From IMG/VR virus record IMGVR_UViG_3300047585_000080, positions 1 to 21,872 of that record: 21,872 bases of DNA; one strand, given 5' to 3'. Of this stretch, positions 1 to 7,210 are shown piece by piece (position 1 is the first letter of the stretch; every line of letters begins with the position of its first letter). The stretch is from a virus. A program made the translations under genes and the position numbers. The notes below the pieces were generated by a model. That model had not been told where the DNA came from, made no database searches, and saw only the letters and a list, made by a program, of their open reading frames with translations.

Positions 1-1317
1 AAACTCCGTCACATTACTGAACTGGACTACCGTGTTGAACATGTCCACGTTATTGAAATTGACGTTGTTCGGCTTGGTAGACCCGCTTTGCAGACCGATG
101 ATGCTTGAGGCCCCTGTCATCGCGCCCCCGTTGATGGTCAGGCGCGTGACGGTGCCACCGTCGAAATCCGCGAACCAAATCACATGGCGACAGGAGCTAC
201 CGGTATGGGTGAGATCCACGCTGGTGAAGCGCATATCCACATTCGGCGTGCTGGTGCTGGTTCCGCTGGTCTGCAGCGAGATGTGCGCCGCGCTATTGAA
301 GGTGGAGTACATGTAGCCGCCTTCCTGACGGATGATATGGCTCCAGACGCGTCCCGAGGCCTGATTCTCCACGTTGATTCCGAACAGGTGCCCGAAATGC
401 ACCGTGTTGGTCATGCGGATCTCATTCGAGCTGTTGAGCGTGCTGTTCCCAGCAAGCGAGATATTGACGTTGCAGGTCTCGAAACGACAATGGGTGTAGA
501 AGTTGTCTGCGGTGTAGCAGGGCCTCCAGGCCTTGGTGAAGGCATAGTGGGTGATCCGGTTCATGACGACGCCAGCGCATAGCTGTCCGGTGCCGTCGGT
601 CTCATAGGTTAATCCACTATTCGCAACACCGCCTGAGGAGCCGAACTGGATACCTTGTGATGCATTGGAGTTGATCTGGGTCGTACCCACCAGGATCAGA
701 TCGTCGAGCGTCGCATCTCCGGTGGGGAGGTAGATGATCGTGCCCGCATTGCCGGGACTGCCCAGGGTTCCGGGGCCGGTGTAGAGCGCCACATCAGCCC
801 GCAAGATCGTGCCCCGGGAGTTCACCAGCGAGGTCAGCGGCAGCACACTGTCGGAGGTCGAGGCTCTCACTCCCCGGTAGTTGATGAATGCCCCGAAAAC
901 GAGCGTGCTCTTGCACAGGTACACCTTGGCATCGAACAGCAAGGTCCCGCGTCCATAGCCGTTATTGGGACTCACCCCCTGGCTGTTGCGGGTATTCAGG
1001 AAGTTAATGGCGGCCTGGATGTAAGGCGCGCAATCGGTCACCCCGGCCGTGAGCGTGCCGTTGGGGGCGAACCACTCGGGACGGACAGCGGTGAGACGAT
1101 ATTCGAGCGTCTGCAGGCTCTGGAAGGCCACGATGGCGTTGTAGACCGTCTGCCAATTGGCGAGCGTGCCGTAGCGGAATGGATCGAGCTCGGGCAGCGC
1201 GTAGTTGACCGGCGTCACCCCGTCAGCGGTCTCATCGGTTGTGGCGATTCCCGCCGGCCATGGCTGGGTCAGCAGCGCATAGATGCTCGGCACCAGCTCA
1301 TTGGCGTCAATGGGCAT
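1..1317 (-). CDS. Tailspike / pectate-lyase-like beta-helix protein (partial, 3' end outside window)
   Basis: This frame is open for 439 codons from an ATG at 1317 to the window edge, so the C-terminus is missing. I translated it by hand. Residues 1-75 look like a virion-anchoring head. Residues 79-140 then match the entry pattern of pectate-lyase_3-type tailspikes: a RPEWF segment, a GVTDCAPYIQAAINFL helix, then a GRGTLLFDAKVYL strand. The rest is rich in N, T, S, G and short beta repeats such as NNVNFNNVDMFN, as expected of a right-handed beta-helix. By analogy with that family it would bind or cleave a surface polysaccharide of the host; no catalytic residues can be assigned. No clear Shine-Dalgarno precedes the ATG. 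It is the only minus-strand gene not directly joined to its upstream neighbour, with a gap of about 185 bases. Family assignment is good, enzymatic activity is inferred. Confidence 0.8.
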   Translation of the reverse strand, partial: MPIDANELVPSIYALLTQPWPAGIATTDETADGVTPVNYALPELDPFRYGTLANWQTVYNAIVAFQSLQTLEYRLTAVRPEWFAPNGTLTAGVTDCAPYIQAAINFLNTRNSQGVSPNNGYGRGTLLFDAKVYLCKSTLVFGAFINYRGVRASTSDSVLPLTSLVNSRGTILRADVALYTGPGTLGSPGNAGTIIYLPTGDATLDDLILVGTTQINSNASQGIQFGSSGGVANSGLTYETDGTGQLCAGVVMNRITHYAFTKAWRPCYTADNFYTHCRFETCNVNISLAGNSTLNSSNEIRMTNTVHFGHLFGINVENQASGRVWSHIIRQEGGYMYSTFNSAAHISLQTSGTSTSTPNVDMRFTSVDLTHTGSSCRHVIWFADFDGGTVTRLTINGGAMTGASSIIGLQSGSTKPNNVNFNNVDMFNTVVQFSNVTEF

Positions 1318-1380
1318 AATGTGACCGGTTCGGCTTTACATCCAGTATCCATACAGGAGCAGACTCGGACTTAACTGGAT

Positions 1381-1385
1381 AGGAG
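1381..1385 (+). promoter_or_regulatory. Shine-Dalgarno for the plus-strand small membrane ORF
   Basis: The plus strand reads AGGAG six bases before a GTG codon at 1392. The good sequence and spacing are the main reason to take the following short plus-strand frame seriously. Confidence 0.45.
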
Positions 1386-1391
1386 AACTCC

Positions 1392-1532
1392 GTGGGCTGG
1401 CTAGTACTGATCGGGATGTTTCTGTTTGCTCTGTGTTCGCTGGCAGTCCTTGGGCCGGCGGGGTTCTTGACGATTATTGGCTTCACGCTCCTCATCCGGG
1501 CGCTAGGGAGCATTGGCAACCCCCGCAGCTGA
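1392..1532 (+). CDS. Small two-helix membrane protein, holin-like (46 aa), opposite orientation
   Basis: This frame begins at GTG 1392 behind AGGAG and ends at TGA 1530-1532. The product is almost entirely hydrophobic. One segment is at residues 2-20 (GWLVLIGMFLFALCSLAVL), then comes a GPAG turn, a second segment at about 25-37, and a short basic polar tail (RALGSIGNPRS). That layout suits a small phage holin-like or inner-membrane peptide, but there is no recognisable family signature. It is the only plausible plus-strand gene in the window. Its last 30 bases overlap, tail to tail, the 3' end of the minus-strand ejection-protein gene ending at 1503. The antisense frame in the same place (1307-1519, minus) is a competing but less convincing reading. 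Existence is moderately likely; a lysis role is speculation. Confidence 0.45.
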   Translation: MGWLVLIGMFLFALCSLAVLGPAGFLTIIGFTLLIRALGSIGNPRS

Positions 1533-3029
1533 CCCCACCGCGCGGGCCTTCAGGGCCTGAGAAAGCGCCGAAGGACTTCGAGCGGCTGCCGGAAGAGCCC
1601 CGGTTTGCCCACGCCCACTCAGCAGATAGGCTCGGGCTCCTTCACTGGTCAGCGGCAGAGCGCCCCCGATTGCCGCACCCTTGACGCCCCCTACGTGGTA
1701 GCCCTCGGCAGCCCCCACCGCTGAGGCGCCAAAGCTCCACTTGCGTACATTGCTGCTGTTAGCGGGCAAGTTGGCCTTTGGGTAGTTAGCGGCGTGCTCG
1801 GCGGCGGTCAAAAGGTTCCCGGATAGCGGCTCATTGCGGTTCCACGCTGCTGCCAGCTTAGTACCGCTGACGTTCCCAGCCGCATCACTGGCGTCTTCAA
1901 TAGTCGAAGCTTGTGCGTAGGTCTTGCGCGCCTGCCGGAGACCATTGACGAGATCGGCATAGGGTCCCCCTGCCTGCTGCGCGCCGCGCTCCATCTCCTC
2001 CTCAAGCGCACGGGAGATGCCTTTGTAGGCGATGCCCATTTCACTGTTGCCCTGCGCGTAAGCATCGTTAGCTTTTCCACGCAGGAGCTTGATCGCGGAT
2101 ACACCCGAGTCGCCCGTGAAGGAGGGCACGCGATACGTGTTCACTAGATTCTCGACGTCTGGATTCGACGCGCCCGGGAAATCCTTATTCGCCCCCCGAG
2201 TCTGTTCAAGAATCTTGTCGAGGTCGGTCCCGAACTGAGGGCTGGTCTGGAAGCGTGGTATCGACTTCGCCGCTTCGATCGCTTGGCCTGCTTCGGATTT
2301 CACCGCCGCAACCGCACCCGGCGTGAAAACCTCGGGTTTGAGTCCCAGGTCCTGCGCCGCGCCGGCGTTGCGCGCTTCCTGATTGATCGCTCGAGCCTCG
2401 TTCTGAGTGTTCTCCTTGCCGGCCACGCTCTCCAGCACCCGGTTGAAACGAGTGGGGTTCGTCGTGGAGGGGGGAACCACGTAGCCCGCGTCCTGCGCAT
2501 TCTTCAAGCCCGCGGCGAGCAACTGCGCCTTCTGTTGAGCAGGCGGCATGAAGTTGGCCGGCGCCTGAGTCACTCCCGTGGGAATCTGAGGCGTCATCGC
2601 GCCGCCGGCTATCGATAGAGGAATGCTGGCCAATTTCTCGCCAGTGGTTTGGGGTGTGGGCAGATAGGGGTCCAGCGCTCTATCGAACTCCTGAGTAGGG
2701 GCATCCTTCGGAGGAGTGAGCCACTGCGAAGGATGTTGAAGCTGTTCCCAGGTGGCAGAACGCGCCTGCGGATTGGTCGCCAGATCGTAGAGACTATGCC
2801 CTGCATCCAGCATCTGACCGGGCAATCCCACCATGCCTTGAATCAGTGCCCGGCCCGTCAATCCTGCTCCACGTTCCAATTGAGAGGCTATCGAAGGCGA
2901 TTCAGTTTTCGTTTCGCTCTTCACCGGCGGGGTAATGTCATCGAAGGGGTTGGCACCCTGAGCGGGAGCCGACGCGCTCACCACCGACAGCGGTGGGAGA
3001 TCGTCAAAAGCGTTTGCTGGCTCACTCAC
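1503..3029 (-). CDS. Internal virion / DNA-ejection protein (508 aa)
   Basis: The protein is Ala/Gln/Pro-rich and predicted mostly helical. Its position after the portal, coat, gp4-like and gp10-like genes suggests an ejection protein in the role of P22 gp7, gp16 or gp20; the sequence itself gives no catalytic signature. Two short acidic motifs repeat near the N-terminus (NAFDDLPP at 7-14 and NPFDDITPP at 27-35). Such repeats recall the short N-terminal repeats (often WEKY-like) of other phage internal proteins. A small/hydrophobic amphipathic stretch lies at about 53-72, and a Gly/Ala-rich one near the C-terminus (FGASAVGAAEGYHVGGVKGAAIGG). Either could contact membrane. The GTG start at 3029 overlaps the stop of the upstream gene (GTGA), so coupled translation is likely. 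It is the last gene of the continuous minus-strand array before the tailspike. Confidence 0.65.
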   Translation of the reverse strand: MSEPANAFDDLPPLSVVSASAPAQGANPFDDITPPVKSETKTESPSIASQLERGAGLTGRALIQGMVGLPGQMLDAGHSLYDLATNPQARSATWEQLQHPSQWLTPPKDAPTQEFDRALDPYLPTPQTTGEKLASIPLSIAGGAMTPQIPTGVTQAPANFMPPAQQKAQLLAAGLKNAQDAGYVVPPSTTNPTRFNRVLESVAGKENTQNEARAINQEARNAGAAQDLGLKPEVFTPGAVAAVKSEAGQAIEAAKSIPRFQTSPQFGTDLDKILEQTRGANKDFPGASNPDVENLVNTYRVPSFTGDSGVSAIKLLRGKANDAYAQGNSEMGIAYKGISRALEEEMERGAQQAGGPYADLVNGLRQARKTYAQASTIEDASDAAGNVSGTKLAAAWNRNEPLSGNLLTAAEHAANYPKANLPANSSNVRKWSFGASAVGAAEGYHVGGVKGAAIGGALPLTSEGARAYLLSGRGQTGALPAAARSPSALSQALKARAVGSAAGVANAP

Positions 3030-4765
3030 TGACTCGGGTCCCAGTTGTACTTTTTGACGAACGCAGGCAGCAGCTCAGGTTGCTGCTTCAATCGGTCCAA
3101 CGCCGCCGGTGGTGTGTCGTACTGAGCAGCAAAGCGCGAGATCGGCCGCCGCACGTTGTATTGAGCCTCGAACCGGTTGGGGTCGCCCCCTTGAGTGTGG
3201 TATTCGCTATAATCCTTGTCCTGCTGGATCGCGTAGCCGTTTTTCACCTGTTGCTGATGAATTAGCGAGGCGATAGCGTCGTGCGTCATCTTCGCAGAAG
3301 GACTCATCTCATCCTTCTGCAACATCACTTCGCTCTGGGTCAGGCGCCCGAAGTTGGCCTTGGCGCCTTGCAAGCCTGAGTTCACAAGTGCTTTGTTGAG
3401 CTCAAGAGTGGGAGTCACCGATTCGGTACCCCCCAGGATTGGACCCAGGGAGGGCATCGTCTCGATCAGTTTGCCGCGGTTCTCGGTAAGCCATTCCGAC
3501 ATGGGACCCGTCTCGGCGGCCGGGAGATGCTTCAGCGCCTGATCCAGATAGTTATTCGACAGAACTGCCTGCGCCGAACCTTCGCCCAGTTTATCGACCA
3601 ACTCCTGGTGTCTCTTGACACTGGCCCCGAGAATCCCCTCGGAGTAAGCGTCACTGGTGCTGCCGGGGCTGTTGGGAATCGCCATCTTCGGGATATTCGG
3701 CCAGAGATTGTTATCGTACTGACCGGTCTGCGGATTCTTCACCGGCCCGACCTGAGCCGGCGTCCTGGCACTCGGCGGCGGCTGAGGCATCGGGGGTGCC
3801 GGAGGCGCGCCGCTGAAATATTTTCCCTGCTGGCCGGGAGGCGCCTGATTCTGCAGAGCAGGCGGAGTGGGCGGATACCCGAGCTTCTCTACACCACCGC
3901 CCTGGGGGATCATGCGCGGGGTGTTGGCTTGGGTGGACGCGGTCTCCACTGCCTTCTGAGCCCCCAGCGCGGGCACCATGCCGGGAATGTTCTGTGCGCC
4001 CTGGGGGTTGCCTTGCGCATCGTAGGTCGTGGGCTCCATGCCGGCGGGTAAGGTCGGGTTGCGGATGATGCGGCCATCGGGCAAATAGATGGCTCCGCCC
4101 GGGCGCGCGTCGAGGGATTGTGACTTGTTGAATGCCGCTGTAGCGGCTTGCGGACCGGTGTAGCCAGCCATCTTGCCCAGCTGGACGCTCTCGGGACCCG
4201 CGATCATCGAAGCGTATTTCGCCGGATCGCTCTGCCACAGACGCAGCATCGCGTTCGCCGGAATGCCCTGCGGGTTCATGGGATTGGTGGGCGTGACGCC
4301 CGGCTGCGAACGCTGCACCGTCTGATCGAAGCTTTGGCCGTTAGGTCGAGCCATCGCGGGTTGGACGCTCTGGGCATTCGGGTCACTCGGCGGCGGCGCG
4401 GCTTGCAAGGGTTGACCCTGAACCTGTTGGCCGCCCGGTTGAAATGCCTGCTGGGCCTGTTGATACTGGCGTCCCATCGCCCCTAAGGCGCCTCCCGAGC
4501 CCGGATCGCCTACTCCCGGCAATACCTGGCCGGTGAACCCCTTATTGGCCATCAACGCATCGGCGAGCTTCGAGAGCGCGGCCGTCTTTCCGACCCGCGC
4601 CATCTGGAAGTATTTGCCTCCTTGCGGCTGTTGCAGGTCGTTCTGCACCGGTGAGAGGGACATGCCCTGTAGGGCCTGGGCGAGCGACATCTGCCGCTGA
4701 GTCTTGATCCAGTCACTGGGATCCACACCGGGTGGAATGGAGGATAGGGTGCTCGGGTCAGCCAT
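3026..4765 (-). CDS. Large Pro/Gln/Gly-rich internal virion protein, probable ejection protein (579 aa)
   Basis: The start at ATG 4765 lies inside the last codons of the 55-residue gene, and the end overlaps the next GTG start. The N-terminal 110 residues are helical and Gln-rich. A long low-complexity linker follows at roughly 105-345, dense in P, Q, G and A. The C-terminal third (about 375-579) is a helical, better-structured domain. The last segment (PPAALDRLKQQPELLPAFVKKY) resembles a short C-terminal motif I associate with phage internal or lytic virion proteins. No transglycosylase or protease motif was found. Placement among ejection-type genes supports a role in DNA delivery analogous to P22 gp20/gp16, but this is an inference from synteny and composition. 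Confidence 0.6.
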   Translation of the reverse strand: MADPSTLSSIPPGVDPSDWIKTQRQMSLAQALQGMSLSPVQNDLQQPQGGKYFQMARVGKTAALSKLADALMANKGFTGQVLPGVGDPGSGGALGAMGRQYQQAQQAFQPGGQQVQGQPLQAAPPPSDPNAQSVQPAMARPNGQSFDQTVQRSQPGVTPTNPMNPQGIPANAMLRLWQSDPAKYASMIAGPESVQLGKMAGYTGPQAATAAFNKSQSLDARPGGAIYLPDGRIIRNPTLPAGMEPTTYDAQGNPQGAQNIPGMVPALGAQKAVETASTQANTPRMIPQGGGVEKLGYPPTPPALQNQAPPGQQGKYFSGAPPAPPMPQPPPSARTPAQVGPVKNPQTGQYDNNLWPNIPKMAIPNSPGSTSDAYSEGILGASVKRHQELVDKLGEGSAQAVLSNNYLDQALKHLPAAETGPMSEWLTENRGKLIETMPSLGPILGGTESVTPTLELNKALVNSGLQGAKANFGRLTQSEVMLQKDEMSPSAKMTHDAIASLIHQQQVKNGYAIQQDKDYSEYHTQGGDPNRFEAQYNVRRPISRFAAQYDTPPAALDRLKQQPELLPAFVKKYNWDPSQ

Positions 4766-4925
4766 CGGTGGGCCACTCGTCCGGTGTCTTGTTGGTCGTC
4801 ACCTGCGGGCCATTCTCGTTAGTGCCAGTGCCCGGCTGAACGTCTTCCTTGCGCGCAGGCTTGATGCGCTTCGCCTGCCGCAAAGCCAACGCCAATTTCT
4901 GCCGCATGATTGACTCAGGGGTCAT
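4758..4925 (-). CDS. Small basic/acidic hypothetical protein (55 aa)
   Basis: This frame was found by translating the apparent gap between the 93-residue and 579-residue genes. ATG 4925 overlaps the upstream stop as ATGA, and the TGA at 4758-4760 lies 8 bases past the next gene's start. The product begins MTPESIMRQKLALALRQAKR, a short amphipathic basic helix, and continues with a polar Asn/Thr/Pro tail ending DEWPTDG. A second in-frame ATG seven codons in is an alternative start. Both ends are coupled to neighbours exactly as elsewhere in the operon, which supports a real gene. The function is unknown. A small virion or assembly factor is possible given the ejection-gene neighbours. Confidence 0.6.
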   Translation of the reverse strand: MTPESIMRQKLALALRQAKRIKPARKEDVQPGTGTNENGPQVTTNKTPDEWPTDG

Positions 4926-5203
4926 TCGTTGGCTTGTTCCTGGGCAGCCAACCGGGCGCTTTGCTGAGTAATGGATTTCGGCGCTACCGCCTTGGCCACC
5001 GCGCCCACCGCATCGCTGATCGCCCCTCCCAGGCCGGGCGTCGCGCGGTTGACGGCTGGGGTTGGCGTCGTGGGCGCCGGTTGAGCGGCTTTCGCGGCCT
5101 GCAGGGCCTGCACGAGTTTCAGGTTCTCCGGCGAGATCCCGGCGGGTGCGTGCCCGAAGAGCTGCATGTACTGCAGCACATTCTGGGCTTCGGTGGGGTC
5201 CAT
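4922..5203 (-). CDS. Small Ala/Pro-rich phage protein (93 aa)
   Basis: ATG 5203 shares one base with the upstream stop (TAATG), and the stop overlaps the next ATG (ATGA). Residues 1-35 form a structured acidic helical start (MDPTEAQNVLQYMQLFGHAP). An Ala/Pro/Thr linker follows, then a small-residue helix GGAISDAVGAVAKAVAP at about 59-75, and a Gln/Ala-rich end. The small-residue helix could be amphipathic and membrane-interacting. I do not recognise a family. Composition matches neighbouring internal virion proteins, and its place between the 115- and 579-residue genes suggests a minor virion or ejection component. Confidence 0.65.
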   Translation of the reverse strand: MDPTEAQNVLQYMQLFGHAPAGISPENLKLVQALQAAKAAQPAPTTPTPAVNRATPGLGGAISDAVGAVAKAVAPKSITQQSARLAAQEQANE

Positions 5204-5550
5204 TACTGACTCCCTGTGATCGGCGCCACCGGGATCTGCTGCATCATACTGTCGATCGCCTGCCCCTGGTTCTGATTGATCGCCGGCATCTGCTGCGTCA
5301 TGGAGTTCTGTGCCGAGAGCTGGTCACCCAGTTGCTTTTGCTGCTGGGCTTTCATCAAGGCCGCGATCAGTTTGGCGGTACCGCTGGTCGCGGCTGCCCC
5401 GGTGGAGGGTTGCCCCTGCGTATTGATCCCCGGCTGCTGACCCTCGTAGCCCGCGGCAGGTGCGGGATTCAACGGCGCCACCGGCTGGGCGCCGGAGATC
5501 TGCTTGTACTGGGCCAGCATCTGCTGCATCTGTTGAGGCGACATACTCAT
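5203..5550 (-). CDS. Met/Gln/Pro-rich small phage protein (115 aa)
   Basis: ATG 5550 overlaps the upstream stop (ATGA), and its TAA overlaps the next ATG. The N-terminus is a Met/Gln-rich helix (MSMSPQQMQQMLAQYKQISG). The middle is a disordered Pro/Gly/Thr stretch. The C-terminal half is again Gln/Met-rich and helical (TAKLIAALMKAQQQKQLGDQ). No domain is recognisable. The composition is the same as in the two neighbouring ejection-type proteins. It follows the haem-oxygenase-like gene directly and may be co-expressed with it. Confidence 0.65.
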   Translation of the reverse strand: MSMSPQQMQQMLAQYKQISGAQPVAPLNPAPAAGYEGQQPGINTQGQPSTGAAATSGTAKLIAALMKAQQQKQLGDQLSAQNSMTQQMPAINQNQGQAIDSMMQQIPVAPITGSQ

Positions 5551-6056
5551 GCGGCAACCTTCTGCAGTGCCCGCTGGCAGTAGCGGATCGTTTGGGTATA
5601 AGTCTGGGTGATTAGTTGCTGTTGTGTCGGTGTGGTCGCAAGGATCACGTCCCGAAGCTTCCGCGCATGCTCGCGATCGTGGAGCGCGTGGTAGTGAAGA
5701 GTCCGCAGCAAGCTCGCCGGGTACTCCTTCTCGAAGCGACTCATCAGCGCATCATCCGGAGAACGCTCCATGGCCTGCATGTAACCGAGGAGGGCCGCCG
5801 GATCGACGTGCTCGATGAGATAATAGACGCAACCGACCATCTCCATGGCCTCCAGCGGAATCTGCGTTTTCTTCACGTTCACCCCGACAGAGTCCAGATC
5901 CTCTGCCAGCCACTCGTCGTGACCGCGTTCCTCTTCCAGGTGGCTCCGGAAGTAGTCCTGCAGGGTCCCTGTGGAACGCTCACTGGCGCGCTCGAGCAAG
6001 CGCTCACTGGCGACCATCGCGTGATACAGGAAGATGAGGTTGGGGATCAGGTCCAT
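5547..6056 (-). CDS. Haem-oxygenase-like putative metal-dependent redox protein (169 aa)
   Basis: The protein is all-helical and non-repetitive, unlike its low-complexity neighbours. Residues 39-54 read HLEEERGHDEWLAEDL, giving the ExxH pattern E43/H46. Residues 121-134 read HYHALHDREHARKL, giving H123-x3-D127-x2-H130. These spacings resemble the metal-ligand helices of the haem-oxygenase-like (TenA/PqqC/'iron-containing redox enzyme') fold, including the di-iron oxidase members. A further acidic candidate, E82, lies in the intervening helix. The length is shorter than most family members at about 200-250 residues, so it may be a minimal form. I chose ATG 6056, which shares one base with the upstream stop (TGATG); a TTG one codon earlier is possible. 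It sits inside the ejection-protein genes. Fold assignment is fairly confident; metal content, reaction and substrate are unknown. Confidence 0.65.
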   Translation of the reverse strand: MDLIPNLIFLYHAMVASERLLERASERSTGTLQDYFRSHLEEERGHDEWLAEDLDSVGVNVKKTQIPLEAMEMVGCVYYLIEHVDPAALLGYMQAMERSPDDALMSRFEKEYPASLLRTLHYHALHDREHARKLRDVILATTPTQQQLITQTYTQTIRYCQRALQKVAA

Positions 6057-6880
6057 CAATACATGCTCGCCGCCGCCGCCAGAACCCCTACCCCTGCGCC
6101 GATGTCGGTGTTAGTCGAAGAGACGCCCGCATTGTAATTGGCCAACTGCCCCTGGTACTGATTCTCATAGGCCTGCATGATGTTCGGGGCCGAAGTCGAG
6201 GCGCCCGTCGTGGCATTGCCCGCAGCCCCGGTGCTGGTCGTGCCCGGAGCTCCGGTCGCGAGACTCAGGTAATTGGCGATTTGACCGCCCTGCGCCTGAT
6301 TCACATCCGAGATCTGCTGACCTTCGGCCGACAGCCCTTGGCCGAAGGCCTGATTCTCGGCCTGCCCATAAGCACTGGCCTGATTCGCATCGAAGGATTG
6401 CATCGCGTTGTCGTAGGCCGGCATCCCCGGAGTAGCGCCCGAATTGCGCAACGAAGCATCCAACTGCTCCCCCTGCTGCTGCCACATCGGATTCATCGAG
6501 GCGGTCTCAACCCCATACGCGGATTGCATCGCCTGCTGGCCGAACTCCTGATTCTGCCCTTGGGTAGGAAGCTGATAGTTCTGCAGCGTGTTGGCTACAT
6601 TCTGCCCCTGACCCCCAGCCAATTGCTGGGACTGCGATTCCAATCCCTGACTACCGGACAGCAATGCCTGCTCGGGAGCCGAGAGTTGGGTGGTGGAGGT
6701 GTAGGTCGGCGCGCCCCCGTATCCCGTCCCGGTCTGTTGATAGCTGGTCGATCCTGTGGGGCCGACCTGATTCACCTGATTCAATGCGGCGTTGTAGCCG
6801 GCGGCCTCCGTTCCGTACTGGTACTGGGCGGCGGCCGTTTGAACAGGATTAGGCGCGGCCGGGGCCGACGACTTGCCCAT
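6056..6880 (-). CDS. Gln/Gly/Ala-rich virion protein, probable DNA-transfer/ejection protein (274 aa)
   Basis: The N-terminus MGKSSAPAAPNPVQTAAAQ followed by NQVNQVGPTGSTSYQQTG is a pattern typical of podovirus proteins annotated as internal virion or tail/DNA-transfer proteins. These have a K-S-x-A-P-x-P start, an Ala-rich helix, then an 'N-x-V-x-Q-x-x-P-x-G' segment. The middle is Gln-rich and helical (about 70-215). The C-terminus carries a small-residue, mildly hydrophobic end (NTDIGAGVGVLAAAASMY) that could insert in membrane. The ATG follows the upstream TAA immediately, and a GGAGG ten bases upstream is a fair ribosome site. The role is analogous to P22 gp7/gp14-type components, by context and composition. 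Confidence 0.65.
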   Translation of the reverse strand: MGKSSAPAAPNPVQTAAAQYQYGTEAAGYNAALNQVNQVGPTGSTSYQQTGTGYGGAPTYTSTTQLSAPEQALLSGSQGLESQSQQLAGGQGQNVANTLQNYQLPTQGQNQEFGQQAMQSAYGVETASMNPMWQQQGEQLDASLRNSGATPGMPAYDNAMQSFDANQASAYGQAENQAFGQGLSAEGQQISDVNQAQGGQIANYLSLATGAPGTTSTGAAGNATTGASTSAPNIMQAYENQYQGQLANYNAGVSSTNTDIGAGVGVLAAAASMY

Positions 6881-7210
6881 TTACCGCATGCCTCCCTGCA
6901 AGTTAGCGAGCCCCTGGGCCAGTTGCTGGGGGTTAGCGCCCTGTGCAGGCATTCCCCCTGGCGGGGCGCCTGGTGGGGCACCGGGGGGCATTCCTCCGGC
7001 AGGCGCTTGCATGGGCGCATTGGGCGGCATGCCGGGCCGCATCTGCGCCTGGCCGGGATTCGCGAGCCGGGGCTGCATGTTCGTCACGGGGCTGGAGCCC
7101 ATGACCGGGTAGCTAGCGCCGGGAATCCCCGAGGCCGTTCCCGCCGGCGGGGAGTACATGGGAGGTCTCGCGCCGCCACCCGTCTGTGGTCCCGTATTGT
7201 TTACGCCCAT
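6881..7210 (-). CDS. Pro/Gly/Met-rich low-complexity phage protein (109 aa)
   Basis: ATG 7210 has an AGGTGG about nine bases upstream, and the TAA abuts the next ATG. The sequence is nearly all Pro, Gly, Ala, Met and Gln, with tandem GG(M/A)PPGAPPGAPP-type units around residues 70-90. A short helical end is ANPQQLAQGLANLQGGMR. It is likely disordered. The first third (7113-7210) overlaps the 3' end of the acetyltransferase gene in another frame, an unusually long overlap of about 98 bases for this operon. No family is recognised. A linker or minor virion protein of the ejection group is plausible. Confidence 0.6.
   Translation of the reverse strand: MGVNNTGPQTGGGARPPMYSPPAGTASGIPGASYPVMGSSPVTNMQPRLANPGQAQMRPGMPPNAPMQAPAGGMPPGAPPGAPPGGMPAQGANPQQLAQGLANLQGGMR

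Noticed and set aside
1318-1391. Possible promoter or terminator between the small plus-strand frame and the tailspike
   Set aside because: No convincing -35/-10 pair or stem-loop with a T run could be found on either strand.
1307-1519. Minus-strand 70-codon frame near the tailspike start
   Set aside because: It overlaps the tailspike start in another frame, has a polar shadow-like composition and no clear ribosome site. The plus-strand hydrophobic frame looks better, though this is not certain.
3711-4238. Minus-strand 175-codon frame inside the 579-residue gene
   Set aside because: Arg/His/Ser/Pro-rich product without a convincing ribosome site; unlike the nested scaffold frame it looks like an ordinary shadow.
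6882-7030. Short GC-rich repeats, considered as a possible regulatory or CRISPR-like repeat array
   Set aside because: They follow the codon periodicity of the Pro/Gly-rich protein and have no spacer structure.
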